Below are positions 27,050 to 36,253 of a stretch of 64,000 nt of DNA, one piece after another. How positions within the stretch are numbered: position 1 is the stretch's first letter; every line of letters begins with the position of its first letter. The stretch covers positions 1-64,000 of the forward strand of contig JAAYAY010000047.1 in assembly GCA_012719125.1 (NCBI GenBank), written 5' to 3'. This DNA is from Planctomycetaceae bacterium (lineage in GTDB: Bacteria; Planctomycetota; Planctomycetia; Pirellulales; Thermoguttaceae). A program made the translations under genes and the position numbers. Under the pieces are notes generated by a model. The model saw only the letters and a program-made list of their open reading frames with translations, made no database searches and was not told the DNA's origin.

Positions 27050-30000
27050 ATGAGACGCGAGCTTCTCGTCGTCTTGTTTGTCGTTCTTGGATGGATACGG
27101 CCCGCAGCAGCGGCCGAACCCGATGCCGGCGACCTGCTCCCTGCCCGCAACATCGACACGTGGATTGATCTCAGCGGCAGCCTCCGTCCGGCAATCGTCC
27201 TCTGCCCCGACCTGCCCGAGTATCGCAAGGCGGCCGGCGCCGTCGCCGAAGCGATCGAGAAGCTCGGGGCCCGCCGGCCTGAGGTGACTTGCGATCCGCA
27301 GAAGGCCCTGCCGGAAACGCACGACGTCATCGCCCTGGGCAACGTCAACAACAACCGGCTCATCGCTCGGCTCTACTTCAATCACTACGCGATGGAGGAT
27401 TCCTTGCTGCCGGGCCCCGGCGGAATGACGATTCGCACCGTCTACGATCCCTATCCGTGGCACGGCCAGGGCGACGTGGTCGTGCTGGGCGTCAGCCAGG
27501 CCTGCGACGCGTCGCAGGCTGCCGCCAGGTTGATCGAGAAGATCGCGCCCGGCAAGACTGCGGCAGGGATTGACTACACCCTCGAAATCTCGACCGCCTC
27601 AGCACTCACCGAGGGCCAGATAGAAACGCTCGACGCCGAACAGACGCCTTCGTTCCATACCTTCCTCAGCTCGGCACGCCGGTATCTCCAGACGGGCCGC
27701 GAGCCCTATGCCCGGCATGCCGTGGCCACGCTGCGCCGCATCGCGGATCGCTACGCCGAGGATCCCCGATCCGACTGCGACTGGCCTGAAGAAACCAGTT
27801 CGGCCGACATTCTGGCCACCTGGGACGCCTTCGAAGAGTGCCCGCTGATGACCCACTCGGAGCGCCGGCAGTTCACCGGCGCCATGCTCCAGTTCATGCG
27901 ATCGCTGGTCCGGCACGTGTCGGGCTATTCCCAAGTCGGAACCGACGACCTGGTCAGTTGGAATCACACCACGTTTCCCCTCATGGGGCTGTACTTCGGC
28001 TCGCGTTACTTCCACGACTACTACGGGCTGGACGAGGCCGAGAAACATCTCGAAAAGGCCCGGGCCTGCATGCTGGCCCAGGCCAGGTCGTGGAAGCCCC
28101 AGGAAGACGCCGACACCTACCTCACCATCACCATGGGCCACACCATCGACTACTGCCTGGCCGAATGGGAACTCGACTTCTTCGAGTCGGGCTGCATGCG
28201 GCAATACGCCGACTATGTGATCGGCATCGGCGACAGCATCGGCTGGCCGTCGGGGTTCGGCGACTCGGGAATCGGACGCAGCCCGATGCTGATCCCCCGT
28301 GCGGTCCCCGTCGCCTTCTGGTGGTATCGCGACCCGGGGTATCTTTGGGTGCTGGAGCACGTCCACGGCGGGGCCTGGGCCAATCCGTTCCATCGCGACG
28401 TCGCTGCGGAGGAGCCCGACCGGCACAGCGGGGTTTGTGTGTTCCCGCTCGACTCGCAGCTCTACGAGTTCACCCGGCGCCGTTCCTTCTACGACGAACC
28501 CGTTGCGCCGCCCAACGCTTCGGTCGAGGCCGCGTTCGACAAGATCGCCTTTCGCGAAAGCTGGGACGCTGAGGCCCAGTATCTGCTGCTCGACGGCTTC
28601 TCCCGTGGGAAGCACCTCCACTACGACGGCAACGCCATTATCGAGCTGGTGGACCGGGGCCAGCGCTGGCTGATCGACCACGACTACCTGACCCGGAACA
28701 CGACCGAGCACAACATGCTCTCGGTGATCCGCAACGGCCGTTCGACGGAACTGGTCCCGAGCTGTGCGGGTCTGGTCTGCGCGTCGGACGCCGGCCCGGC
28801 GATCGGCCTGGCGACCACGGAAATGCGCGACTACTGCGGCATCGACTGGCGCCGCCACGTGTTCTGGCTCAAGGGCGACGCCTTCGTCGTCCTCGACCGC
28901 ATGACGGCCCGGCAGGATGCCGACTACGATCTCGATCTGGTCTGGAAGGTGGAAGACCAAGGCGACGAACGACTCGTTAGCGACGGCGAGTTTCTGGTGC
29001 GGCGCTCGGAGTTTCCCGGCCGCACGAAGCACGCTCAAGTCGTTGCCGATGAGACCGCCTCACAAGGAAAGGCCGTCGTGTTCGATCAGAGCGAGTCGGC
29101 GCTGACGTTTACCGTCGATCTGCCGGCCGGGGAATACGCCGTTGCCGTGGTCGGCTACGGGGCAGGCACGAGTTCCGATTCGGTATTCGTCAGTTCCATG
29201 GACGGCGAAAGGGCTATGGTCGGCGTGCCCCATGACCGCTACAGCCCCAGCGCGGCTGCACGCCCGCGGTCCGGATCGCCGCGGCTGAAGCTTGCCGGCA
29301 CGCAACGTCAGGTCGTCAGCGTGACCCTGCGAGAGGCCCCGCCGGTTCGGATCGACAAGATCGTCTTCTTCGACCCGGACGGCAAGGTTCGCCAAGTCAT
29401 CGAAGCCGAGCAGACGACTCCGCCCACAGAGGACGACGTGGCGAACGCCCGCGCTCAGCGGTTCTGGATCAAATGGCCGGATCCCGTCCAGGCAGCCGTG
29501 AAGCGTTCGGCGCCCAAGGGCATCGTCGTGCCGGTCTGCAGACTCTGCCAGCGAACCAGCAGACCGCTCAAGATCGGCCAGACCGCGGAGGTTGCCAATC
29601 TCTTGTACACCGACGAGACCACGGAACCGATCGACTACGAGATCCAGCGCATTACCTACGGTGCAGTCCTGCTTCGAGGCCCGCAGGTCGCCCTGTGCGC
29701 CGTACGCGGCGCGAAGATCGACGGACTTGCATTTGACGCCGACATGCTCTTCCTGTCGCCGACCTGCATTGCCTGGGCTAACGGACGCTCGCTCTCGCTA
29801 GGCCAGGCACAACTCAGCACCGCCGACGTCAGTAATCTGGAACTCGATCCGGCCACTTCCCAGGCCGCGGCCGAAAAGGCCGACGGCAAACCGGTCGCCA
29901 TCGAAGCCAACCGCCTGTCGTCCGATGCGGTTCGCCGGCTTCTTGCCTCTCTGGCCGACGGCACTGTCAAAGGCCGCGCACGAGAAGCGACTCCCCCACC

Positions 30001-31129
30001 CGCCGCCCAGTCTGACTGGGCAACGGTGCTCGACGGGGAAGCCCCCGTTCGGCGTCTGAAGACCGCCGATCTTGACGGCGACGGCAGCCCGGAGATCCTC
30101 GTGGCGGCCGGAAACCGGGCTTTTGTTCTCGAAACCGACGGTCGCATCCGCTGGTCCTATGCTCTCGAAGGGATCTGCTACGACGTGGAAGCCGGCGAGC
30201 TGATCGCCGAATCGCCCGGGCCTGAAATCGCCGTTGCCGGCGGCGATACGTACGTCCATCTGCTAAGTGCCGCGGGCAAGCCGATCGGCAAGCAGCAGAT
30301 CCGCGGGGCGGTCTGGAACCAGAACTTCGGCGACCGCCCCTGGGCGGCCTACACCGTGGGCGTCCGCGATCTCAACCAGGACGGCGCCAACGAGATCCTC
30401 GTGGGCACGCAGAACATGGAGTTGCATCTCTACGACGCCGCCTGGAATCTGCTTTCTCGCGCCCGCCGCGCGGTTCTGCACGGCAGTATCGACTTTCACA
30501 CCGTCGACGCCGACCTGGACGGCAAACTGGAGCTTTTCGCCACCGACCATTACGGCCGCGTGCAGACCTTCCGGCACGACGGCAGCAAAGACGCCTCCTT
30601 CTACACGTCGATTGGCGACATGCAGGCCACGCTGGCCGATCTCGACGGCGACGGCCGGGTGGAACTCATCTACGGCTCGTCGACCGGCGATCTTCTGTGC
30701 ACGAAGCTGCCCGAGTCCGGTCCCTGGCAACGGGGGGCCAAGACCCTGTGGCGGTTCGACAATTTCGGCTACGGTGTGAATCGGCTCCGCTCGGCCGACG
30801 TCGACGCCGACGGCAGCCCGGAAATCGTCGTCGCCTCCGAGATGGGCTACTTGTTCGTGCTCGATCGTGAGGGGAACCTCGAGTGGCAGGACCGAGTGGG
30901 CACGGGGATCGTCGACGCCCTGGTCGTCGGCAGCGACGGGCCCCGCCTGGCCTATTTCGACCAAAGCGGCACTTTCTGTTTGGCCAGCGGCGACGGCGGC
31001 ACTCGGAAGCGACGGGCCCTGGGCTTTACGCCGGTCACGGCGGTGCAACTGGGCGATGCGGTGCTGGTTGCCGGGGCCGGGAAGGTGGTGTGTTATCGAG
31101 TTGAGGAGGCGTGGGAAGAGTCGTTGTAG
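27050..31129 (+). CDS. Secreted heparinase II/III-like polysaccharide lyase with C-terminal FG-GAP repeats
   Basis: A 1359-residue exported protein. A signal peptide (RRELLVVLFVVLGWIRPAAAAEP) precedes an alpha/alpha-toroid-like region (about 190-480) and a heparinase II/III-type beta region containing LHYDGNAIIELVDRGQRWLI and TEHNMLSVIRNG, with candidate catalytic His/Tyr residues. From about 1000 to 1340 there are five calcium-loop repeats (DLDGDGSPEILVA, DLNQDGANEILVG, DADLDGKLELFAT, DLDGDGRVELIYG, DVDADGSPEIVVA), an FG-GAP/VCBS beta-propeller. Degradation of an acidic polysaccharide is likely; the substrate is unknown. The ATG at 27050 directly starts the signal peptide; the longer upstream frame does not look exported. 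Confidence 0.75.
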   Translation: MRRELLVVLFVVLGWIRPAAAAEPDAGDLLPARNIDTWIDLSGSLRPAIVLCPDLPEYRKAAGAVAEAIEKLGARRPEVTCDPQKALPETHDVIALGNVNNNRLIARLYFNHYAMEDSLLPGPGGMTIRTVYDPYPWHGQGDVVVLGVSQACDASQAAARLIEKIAPGKTAAGIDYTLEISTASALTEGQIETLDAEQTPSFHTFLSSARRYLQTGREPYARHAVATLRRIADRYAEDPRSDCDWPEETSSADILATWDAFEECPLMTHSERRQFTGAMLQFMRSLVRHVSGYSQVGTDDLVSWNHTTFPLMGLYFGSRYFHDYYGLDEAEKHLEKARACMLAQARSWKPQEDADTYLTITMGHTIDYCLAEWELDFFESGCMRQYADYVIGIGDSIGWPSGFGDSGIGRSPMLIPRAVPVAFWWYRDPGYLWVLEHVHGGAWANPFHRDVAAEEPDRHSGVCVFPLDSQLYEFTRRRSFYDEPVAPPNASVEAAFDKIAFRESWDAEAQYLLLDGFSRGKHLHYDGNAIIELVDRGQRWLIDHDYLTRNTTEHNMLSVIRNGRSTELVPSCAGLVCASDAGPAIGLATTEMRDYCGIDWRRHVFWLKGDAFVVLDRMTARQDADYDLDLVWKVEDQGDERLVSDGEFLVRRSEFPGRTKHAQVVADETASQGKAVVFDQSESALTFTVDLPAGEYAVAVVGYGAGTSSDSVFVSSMDGERAMVGVPHDRYSPSAAARPRSGSPRLKLAGTQRQVVSVTLREAPPVRIDKIVFFDPDGKVRQVIEAEQTTPPTEDDVANARAQRFWIKWPDPVQAAVKRSAPKGIVVPVCRLCQRTSRPLKIGQTAEVANLLYTDETTEPIDYEIQRITYGAVLLRGPQVALCAVRGAKIDGLAFDADMLFLSPTCIAWANGRSLSLGQAQLSTADVSNLELDPATSQAAAEKADGKPVAIEANRLSSDAVRRLLASLADGTVKGRAREATPPPAAQSDWATVLDGEAPVRRLKTADLDGDGSPEILVAAGNRAFVLETDGRIRWSYALEGICYDVEAGELIAESPGPEIAVAGGDTYVHLLSAAGKPIGKQQIRGAVWNQNFGDRPWAAYTVGVRDLNQDGANEILVGTQNMELHLYDAAWNLLSRARRAVLHGSIDFHTVDADLDGKLELFATDHYGRVQTFRHDGSKDASFYTSIGDMQATLADLDGDGRVELIYGSSTGDLLCTKLPESGPWQRGAKTLWRFDNFGYGVNRLRSADVDADGSPEIVVASEMGYLFVLDREGNLEWQDRVGTGIVDALVVGSDGPRLAYFDQSGTFCLASGDGGTRKRRALGFTPVTAVQLGDAVLVAGAGKVVCYRVEEAWEESL

Positions 31130-31710
31130 GGCTCTTTGCCCAACCGCAGGCAGTGCTCATGAATGGGCGACTGGGGACAGGGAAACCGACTCAAGCCCGT
31201 GAAGATCCAGGTCGTGACGGAGTGAACTGCCTATCGTCCAGCGGCAGTGCTTCCGAGCAAGTATTGGCCGCGGCAATTGGTTCACGCCGTTGCTTGGGGC
31301 CATTTGCGCGTCGGAATCGGCACGAGTCGCGGGACTTTCTGAACGCGTTTGGGGGTTGCGGTTCGGTGGATGTTGGGCGGTGGGCGAGGGTGCAAGTGGT
31401 TTCATGGGCGTGCTTTGTGACGGTAGGTGCGAACGCAAGTGTAATTACGTCCATCGGGGGGCGTTCAGAAAGTCGACAGGGGTCGGCATCCGCTCCGCCA
31501 GGGGGTGTTTTGCGGGTTGGGATTGGCAGTGGCGCCGGCGGTCCGATGGGGCTGACGGCGGGCGTTTTTTTCGTCGGTCATGGTCGGGGCTCCGAGTTTG
31601 GGGGGACGGGGCGAGAAGAAGCGGCGTGTGCAAGGCGCGGAGCCCCGATGGTTATATCGGTCATGATAAGGAAATTGCCAAGGAGCGGGCATTGCCGCGG
31701 AGTTGCGGCT

Positions 31711-31762
31711 ATGTGTACAGTAGTATACATATTTGGACGAAAGTCAATACAAGAATTGAACA
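31711..31762 (-). repeat. Conserved promoter/operator-like dyad element, copy 2
   Basis: It contains AGTCAA at 31742 and TGAACA at 31757, the same 15-base offset as the copies at 6.1 and 32.9 kb, with GGAC 7 bases before AGTCAA. It also includes the near-palindrome TGTACAGTAGTATACA (31714-31729), which resembles a repressor operator. On the minus strand this is TTGACT followed by TATACT at a short (14-base) spacing. Confidence 0.5.
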
Positions 31763-32162
31763 CCTGGGCAAATTTCTTTGAATCGACCCAGGGCGATCGG
31801 TTGTGGGGTTCGACGGCCGGGGGGATGCAGGGTGTTTTGCACCGGACGGGGTTTTGCACCGCCTTTGAGTTTGTTGCAGAACGGTTGGGGCGAGGGGCGT
31901 GGTCGGAAGTGCCGCGGTCAAATGTGTTTACACCAATGCCGGCGACCGTAAGTTCCCGTGGTCTGGCGGGGGGTGTGTTGCAGTATTCGGTTGCGAGCCC
32001 CCTGTTGGACGGTGGGTGGGGACAGGGATGAAACGCGTTTGGGTCAGGGATTTGTGGAGTGGATGTGGGGAGGGGAGTTTCTTGGGCAGAGGAATTGGCG
32101 ATGGTGACGGGTTGTTGAGGGGTGTCGTCGTGTGGCACTGCTTACTTGCTCGCATTGCTCTC

Positions 32163-32270
32163 GTGAACGGGCGGAGGGCAAGGAAGAAACCGACTCAGGG
32201 CCGCGGTGATCATGCGGGGCGTGATGGGGTGGACTGTCTATGGTTCATCGGCACTGCTTGGCGAGCGAGC
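32163..32270. repeat. Diverged direct repeat of 31160-31262
   Basis: The segment shares ordered matches with DNA about 1 kb to its left: GAAACCGACTCA, then G.G...ATC, CGTGA, TG.ACTG.CTAT.GT.CA.CGGCA.TGCTT and GAGC. Identity is roughly 70 percent by eye. Together with the dyad elements this shows the gene-poor region grew by duplication. Confidence 0.5.
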
Positions 32271-32916
32271 TGGCACACGGGGATGGGTTCTCACGGTCGA
32301 GCAGGGCCAGGCGCCCAGTGGGGTTGTTTCCGTTTTCAAGGATCGAGATCGGAGCGTGCCGGCGACTCACTGATTTTCTGCTGTGAAATGGTTGCGGGGT
32401 CGGTTGGCGGTTGGTGCACTTGTCGATCGATTGCTCCATCGAACAGGGCCAGTTATCGTGTTGCTTCGTAATGGTTTACGGCGTCGCCGGGTTCGCAGAA
32501 TCAAATTGACTACCATGCAAAAGAGGGGAATGCCGTAGTTGGAAGTACCTTAGTTAAGTTGAAGGCCTGCAAGGAGTTTGGTGAACGCCGGGGACGGTTC
32601 GAGGTGGGGAATAGGAAAAACAACGTCGACGACAGTAGAAACCCTGCGGGGGTGGAAGTTGGTCAACGGGGAGCGGATTCTGCCAATATCGTGGGGTGGC
32701 AGGGAAGTACTTTCGGATGTGGTGAATACGTCAGGTGCTGCGCGGTCTGCATTGTTGACATTGTTTGCATTGTTGCCATTGATGCGCGAAGTTTTTATGG
32801 GTACTTGTGGCTCACTTGGGGGGCCGACATGGAAGGCGAACTGTGGGAATCGGGCTGAATCGCATGGTCGGCCGGGTCGGGCAAGGCGCTGCGGGGTCTT
32901 TCTGGTATCTATACCG

Positions 32917-32974
32917 ACGTACACAGATACGATGTTATCAACTGGACAGGAAATGTCAAGACGTTTTTTGAACA
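32917..32974 (-). repeat. Conserved promoter/operator-like dyad element, copy 3
   Basis: TGTCAA at 32954 and TGAACA at 32969 keep the 15-base offset of the other two copies; GGAC lies 10 bases before TGTCAA and GTAC further left. On the minus strand it reads GGTGTTCAAAAAACGTCTTG, closely matching copy 2 (GGTGTTCAATTCTTGTATTG). Confidence 0.5.
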
Positions 32975-33562
32975 CCCCCGGATGAGTGAGAGGATGAGAG
33001 CGAAGGCGGGGATTCGGTCGCAACGAACGAGTTGACAGGGACGGGGAGCTCGAAACTGGCGATGTTGGAATATTGCACGTACGAGGAAGGGGGGAGGAAC
33101 GCTGATCTTCCCTGATCCAGCTGATCGGGTCGTGTTCATGCGTACGAAGTGGGCCGGTGCTTCCGTGGGTGGGTTTGGAGGGCAAGTTGTTTTGAACAGG
33201 AGTTGACGGAGAGATCGGAGACGGGGATACAGGCAGGGGGATTTCTTGGGCAGGGGAATTGTCTCGCTGGTGGGCTGTTGGGGAGCGGTCTGTACGCTGA
33301 CGCAGGGCCACCCGCTCACACCCGAGCGGGAGGTAGCGCACAGAAGCGATGGCTTTCATCTTCACCATACGGTTCGAGCGGATGAACCCAGATTTCTTTG
33401 GTTGCGGCCGATGCGGAGCGAGGGCGTGTTGGGGGTGAAGGAGGGAGAAAAGAAAATGGGGGGAAAGGAAGATGAAGAGAAGAGTTGGCGGTTCTGGGGA
33501 CGCCCTACGCAGATGTCGCCTCGCTGGCTATGGATTGTGTATGAGGTCCCCCCCTCCCCGGA

Positions 33563-33948
33563 TCAAGATCCGGTGGGACCCGCGGCGTCAACGTCCCGCT
33601 CGATATTGGACCTGTCCCGCTTATTTGCCCGGTTGAGGTTCCACTGCAAGCCGGCATCGTCGTCGAAGTAGCGGCCGGTGTAGCCGAAGAGGGTGTCGAC
33701 GGTGGGGCCGGATTCGGAATGGACCTTGCCGAAGGCCTCGTAGACCTTGTGGTTGGCGATGGTGGTGACGTTGGTCGAGGCGTTGTAGGTCGCCACGTCG
33801 CGAACCGTGCCTTGCCAGTCATGGGCCAGCGGACGTCGTTGGGGCTGCCGGTGGCGACCTGCTCGTCGGCCAGGATCTGGTCGACGGCCGGGCCCCAGAG
33901 GTAGCGGTGGGAGTGTACGAGGCGATTCCTGACACTAGGTAAATCCAT
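33563..33948 (-). pseudogene. Rhs repeat-associated core fragment, frameshifted
   Basis: The first frame reads RNRLVHSHRYLWGPAVDQIL and ADEQVATGSPNDVRW; after a shift near 33815 the second frame reads QGTVRDVATYNASTNVTTIA, KVYEAFGKVHSE and TLFGYTGRYFDDDAGLQWNL. This is the conserved Rhs core that precedes the toxin tip in polymorphic toxins. It breaks off before the WYDPxxGRWI.EDP motif, with an unrelated tail. The rest of the gene (normally thousands of residues) is absent, so it is a remnant of an Rhs locus. Confidence 0.8.
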
Positions 33949-34037
33949 CCAGTGTCAAGATTCGACCCCGAGTGGAATTAACCGAGTGCCTTCGATCTGT
34001 CAATAGTCAGGTATTGTGTCCCCCGAATTCCCGAATT

Positions 34038-34166
34038 CTAGAGGGGGTCCCCGAACATCAGGCGGTCGGTGTGACCGCGGATCGTCATGTTGAGATCGCC
34101 GCCGTGGACGTTTGTGTCGGCAAACAGAGCCACAGCAAGTGTCAAAGCAATACTGAATCGGGTCAT
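34038..34166 (-). pseudogene. Truncated paralogue of the neighbouring exported proteins (42 codons)
   Basis: A short frame starts 18 bp after the 299-residue gene and has its own signal peptide (MTRFSIALTLAVALFADTNV), then LNMTIRGHTDRLMFGDPL and a stop. That segment parallels the beginning of the mature 299-residue protein (GLWGEVTPTRLRLGDVVF). The paralogue is cut after the first strands, next to the repeat-like sequence GGGGGACACAATACCTGACT. It may be a broken gene at the edge of the decayed region. Confidence 0.5.
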
Positions 34167-34183
34167 TTGGGATGGTCCTATGG

Positions 34184-35083
34184 TCACTTCTCCAAGACGC
34201 CGCTCTCGCGGCACGGCTTCCCGGCACGCGCGTCGATCTGCCTGCCGAACTCAAACATGAACTGACCGAGCCCACCGCAGTCCCGAGCCCAATTGGCCAG
34301 TCGAGCATAGAAATACGTGCGCTGCAATTTCGGGCGGGTGTCTATCCAGTCAAGAAGCTCCCGTGCGCGTGTGCGCTTTTCGTCAATCGATACGGAATCG
34401 TAGACTTGCACCGTGAGCCGGGCCACGTGGACGAGATCTCGAAGACTTCCCGGGCTGAGCGTCTTCTCGAGAGTTGCCAGATTCTCGGGGCGACTGCATT
34501 CCGCGGGGAAAGACAGCAACCCGAAGGTCCCCAACCCCGGGCGATCCACGTCCCATCCCGTAGGCACGGGGGCACGAACCCCGCCGTCGTACAGAGCCAA
34601 CAGCCTGCGCATTTCTTCGTCTGAACGGCCTTCAATGAACAGCTTCTCACTCCGCCCCGCGAGTTCACCACAGCGCAGGTCCAGGTAGTAGTCCCCGGAT
34701 CGCCATTTGTCGGGATCCCAAAACCGCCATTCGGTCCAATCAAGTCGCGGCACGGGTAGCATCAGCACGCCAAGAACGCGCTGTTCGCCCGGCCCGAGAT
34801 CGATCTTCGGCGTTTCTTCGCCTGCCGGGCAACCGTCCGGCAGGAACCGAAACGTCGTGGATTCTTCACGATCCGCAATTTCTACAGTAAGAGTCCCCGT
34901 TTCCAACAGGCACATGGCAGGAATCTGCACGGAGGAATCGCCGTAATTGCGGGCGGAAACCTCCACGAAGACGACGTCACCCAGGCGCAGTCGCGTGGGC
35001 GTCACCTCACCCCACAGCCCCACGCTTGCAGAGGGTTGTGCCGACAAAACGAAAGCGGGCAGCATGGCAAACAGGTGAAGCAT
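34184..35083 (-). CDS. Exported protein of unknown function (beta-sandwich-like N-terminus)
   Basis: A 299-residue product with a signal peptide (HLFAMLPAFVLSAQPSA). The region to about residue 130 has the rhythm of an Ig-like/CARDB-type beta domain (LRLGDVVFVEVSARNYGDSS, LGPGEQRVLGVLMLPVPR); the remainder is alpha-helical with no family I recognise. It is the third gene in a run on the minus strand, 15 bp after the 376-residue gene. A shared N-terminal plan suggests these are paralogues acting together outside the cytoplasm. Confidence 0.65.
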   Translation of the reverse strand: MLHLFAMLPAFVLSAQPSASVGLWGEVTPTRLRLGDVVFVEVSARNYGDSSVQIPAMCLLETGTLTVEIADREESTTFRFLPDGCPAGEETPKIDLGPGEQRVLGVLMLPVPRLDWTEWRFWDPDKWRSGDYYLDLRCGELAGRSEKLFIEGRSDEEMRRLLALYDGGVRAPVPTGWDVDRPGLGTFGLLSFPAECSRPENLATLEKTLSPGSLRDLVHVARLTVQVYDSVSIDEKRTRARELLDWIDTRPKLQRTYFYARLANWARDCGGLGQFMFEFGRQIDARAGKPCRESGVLEK

Positions 35084-35098
35084 CGGACGACTCCGGCC

Positions 35099-36229
35099 CT
35101 ACTTTGGATGGGTCTTCTCGTGGATCTCGCGGACTTGACGAGGGGTGAGTTCGTTCTCCTGGGCATCTGCGGGCGTGGAGCCGGGCAGCGGCGGCACCGG
35201 TACGAGCCGGTAATCGCGGCCGTCGCGAACCCACGTGGAATAGCCGCCGGCAGTGAATATTCGCATGAAGTCATCGAGGCTCGTATCACATTGCTGGGCT
35301 CTCAAGGAACGTTCTTCGCTTACCGTTGGGTCGCGTTTCAGGGAAACACCCGTCTTGCGGGTCGCCAGGGCGAAGACTTCGTCGAGAGGGGTCGGGTCCG
35401 GGAAGGCGAAAACAAGTCGCCGCACATAGAGCCGCTCGTCATGGACGAACTCTTCCCACCGATCGGACGGATGTTGCAGCATGATTCCAAGGGCCTTTCG
35501 GAACAGCTTGCCGTTCTCGATGTCTTCGGGATTAGGGTTCTCGATGCGCAGCCGATGGTAGTGGCGTCCGAGCGCCCAACGCATCGTGGAGTGGTAGGCG
35601 CTGTCGGGAACACCGGTGAGGACCTCTGCGACCTTGCGTGGCACTTCTTGCGAATTGAGCCACAGTTCGCCGCGCTGCAGGAAGAAGAGTATCTTCTCGT
35701 TGTTGAGTTGTTTCCACACTTCGGCGTCCACGCCCTTTGGCTCGTCAACCCGGATTCGGATTCTGTTGGACTCGAACATTTCCCGTTTGGGAAACAACGG
35801 GTACTTCACGAATATCTCGTACTCGCCGGATTCCGGAAATGCCAGCGTTGAAATGGCGCCTCCGTTCGACGACAGGCTGAAGTGATGCAACACACGCAGG
35901 GGATAGTACTTCGATTCTCCGGGCGGCAAGGCGATCGTGTTGGGGACCACTGACGGAATTGCTCGCCCGCCGATTGTGAACTGGTCTGCGACTGCGCCAG
36001 GATGCGCGAGGAAGATCTGGATCTGGTTGTCGAGTATGTCGATCCAAGCCGGTAGATCTGCGCCACCAGTGTTTTCGACTCTTACCTCGAGAATCACCGT
36101 TTCGCCGACCACGTAGTGACGCTTGTCCGATTCAAGTTCAATCGCCAATTTCGTCGCCGCGTCTAGGCTGTCTAACAAACCTGTGTGAAGCGCCACGGCG
36201 AGGAAGGCAGCAGGCGTCGAGACTCGCAT
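35099..36229 (-). CDS. Exported protein of unknown function with STN-like C-terminal segment
   Basis: A 376-residue protein with an N-terminal signal-like segment (TPAAFLAVALHTGLL). A beta-sandwich-like part (about 25-165: YVVGETVILEVRVENTGGAD) precedes a helical middle. Residues about 285-345 (PLDEVFALATRKTGVSLKRD, then LDDFMRIFTAGGYSTWVRDG and YRLVP) resemble the short STN/secretin-type fold seen at the front of secretins and TonB receptors, here at the C-terminus. The gene starts 24 bp after the 1146-residue gene. Function unknown. Confidence 0.65.
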   Translation of the reverse strand: MRVSTPAAFLAVALHTGLLDSLDAATKLAIELESDKRHYVVGETVILEVRVENTGGADLPAWIDILDNQIQIFLAHPGAVADQFTIGGRAIPSVVPNTIALPPGESKYYPLRVLHHFSLSSNGGAISTLAFPESGEYEIFVKYPLFPKREMFESNRIRIRVDEPKGVDAEVWKQLNNEKILFFLQRGELWLNSQEVPRKVAEVLTGVPDSAYHSTMRWALGRHYHRLRIENPNPEDIENGKLFRKALGIMLQHPSDRWEEFVHDERLYVRRLVFAFPDPTPLDEVFALATRKTGVSLKRDPTVSEERSLRAQQCDTSLDDFMRIFTAGGYSTWVRDGRDYRLVPVPPLPGSTPADAQENELTPRQVREIHEKTHPK

Positions 36230-36253
36230 TCTGTATTCTCCTGAAACGGATCA

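Larger units (their letters stand above)
31130..33549. other. 2.4-kb gene-poor, strand-skewed region with degenerate duplications
   Basis: The plus strand is G-rich and the minus strand C-rich. Long open frames exist on both strands (306 aa plus at 31111, 272 aa minus at 32550), but their composition (Pro/Ser/Thr or Gly/Arg runs) looks like skewed non-coding DNA. Inside are two copies of the dyad element, related segments about 1.0-1.2 kb apart, and a 14-base inverted repeat (GACTTTCTGAACGC at 31333-31346 with its complement at 31461-31474). It lies downstream of an Rhs remnant. Confidence 0.5.

Noticed and set aside
31111-32031. 306-codon plus-strand frame in the gene-poor block
   Set aside because: Gly/Arg/Val-rich runs follow the G-skew of the strand; it has no ribosome binding site, domain or conserved start.
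32550-33368. 272-codon minus-strand frame
   Set aside because: Pro/Ser/Thr/Arg composition reflects the C-rich strand. It runs through dyad copy 3 and looks non-coding, though I cannot fully exclude a decayed gene.
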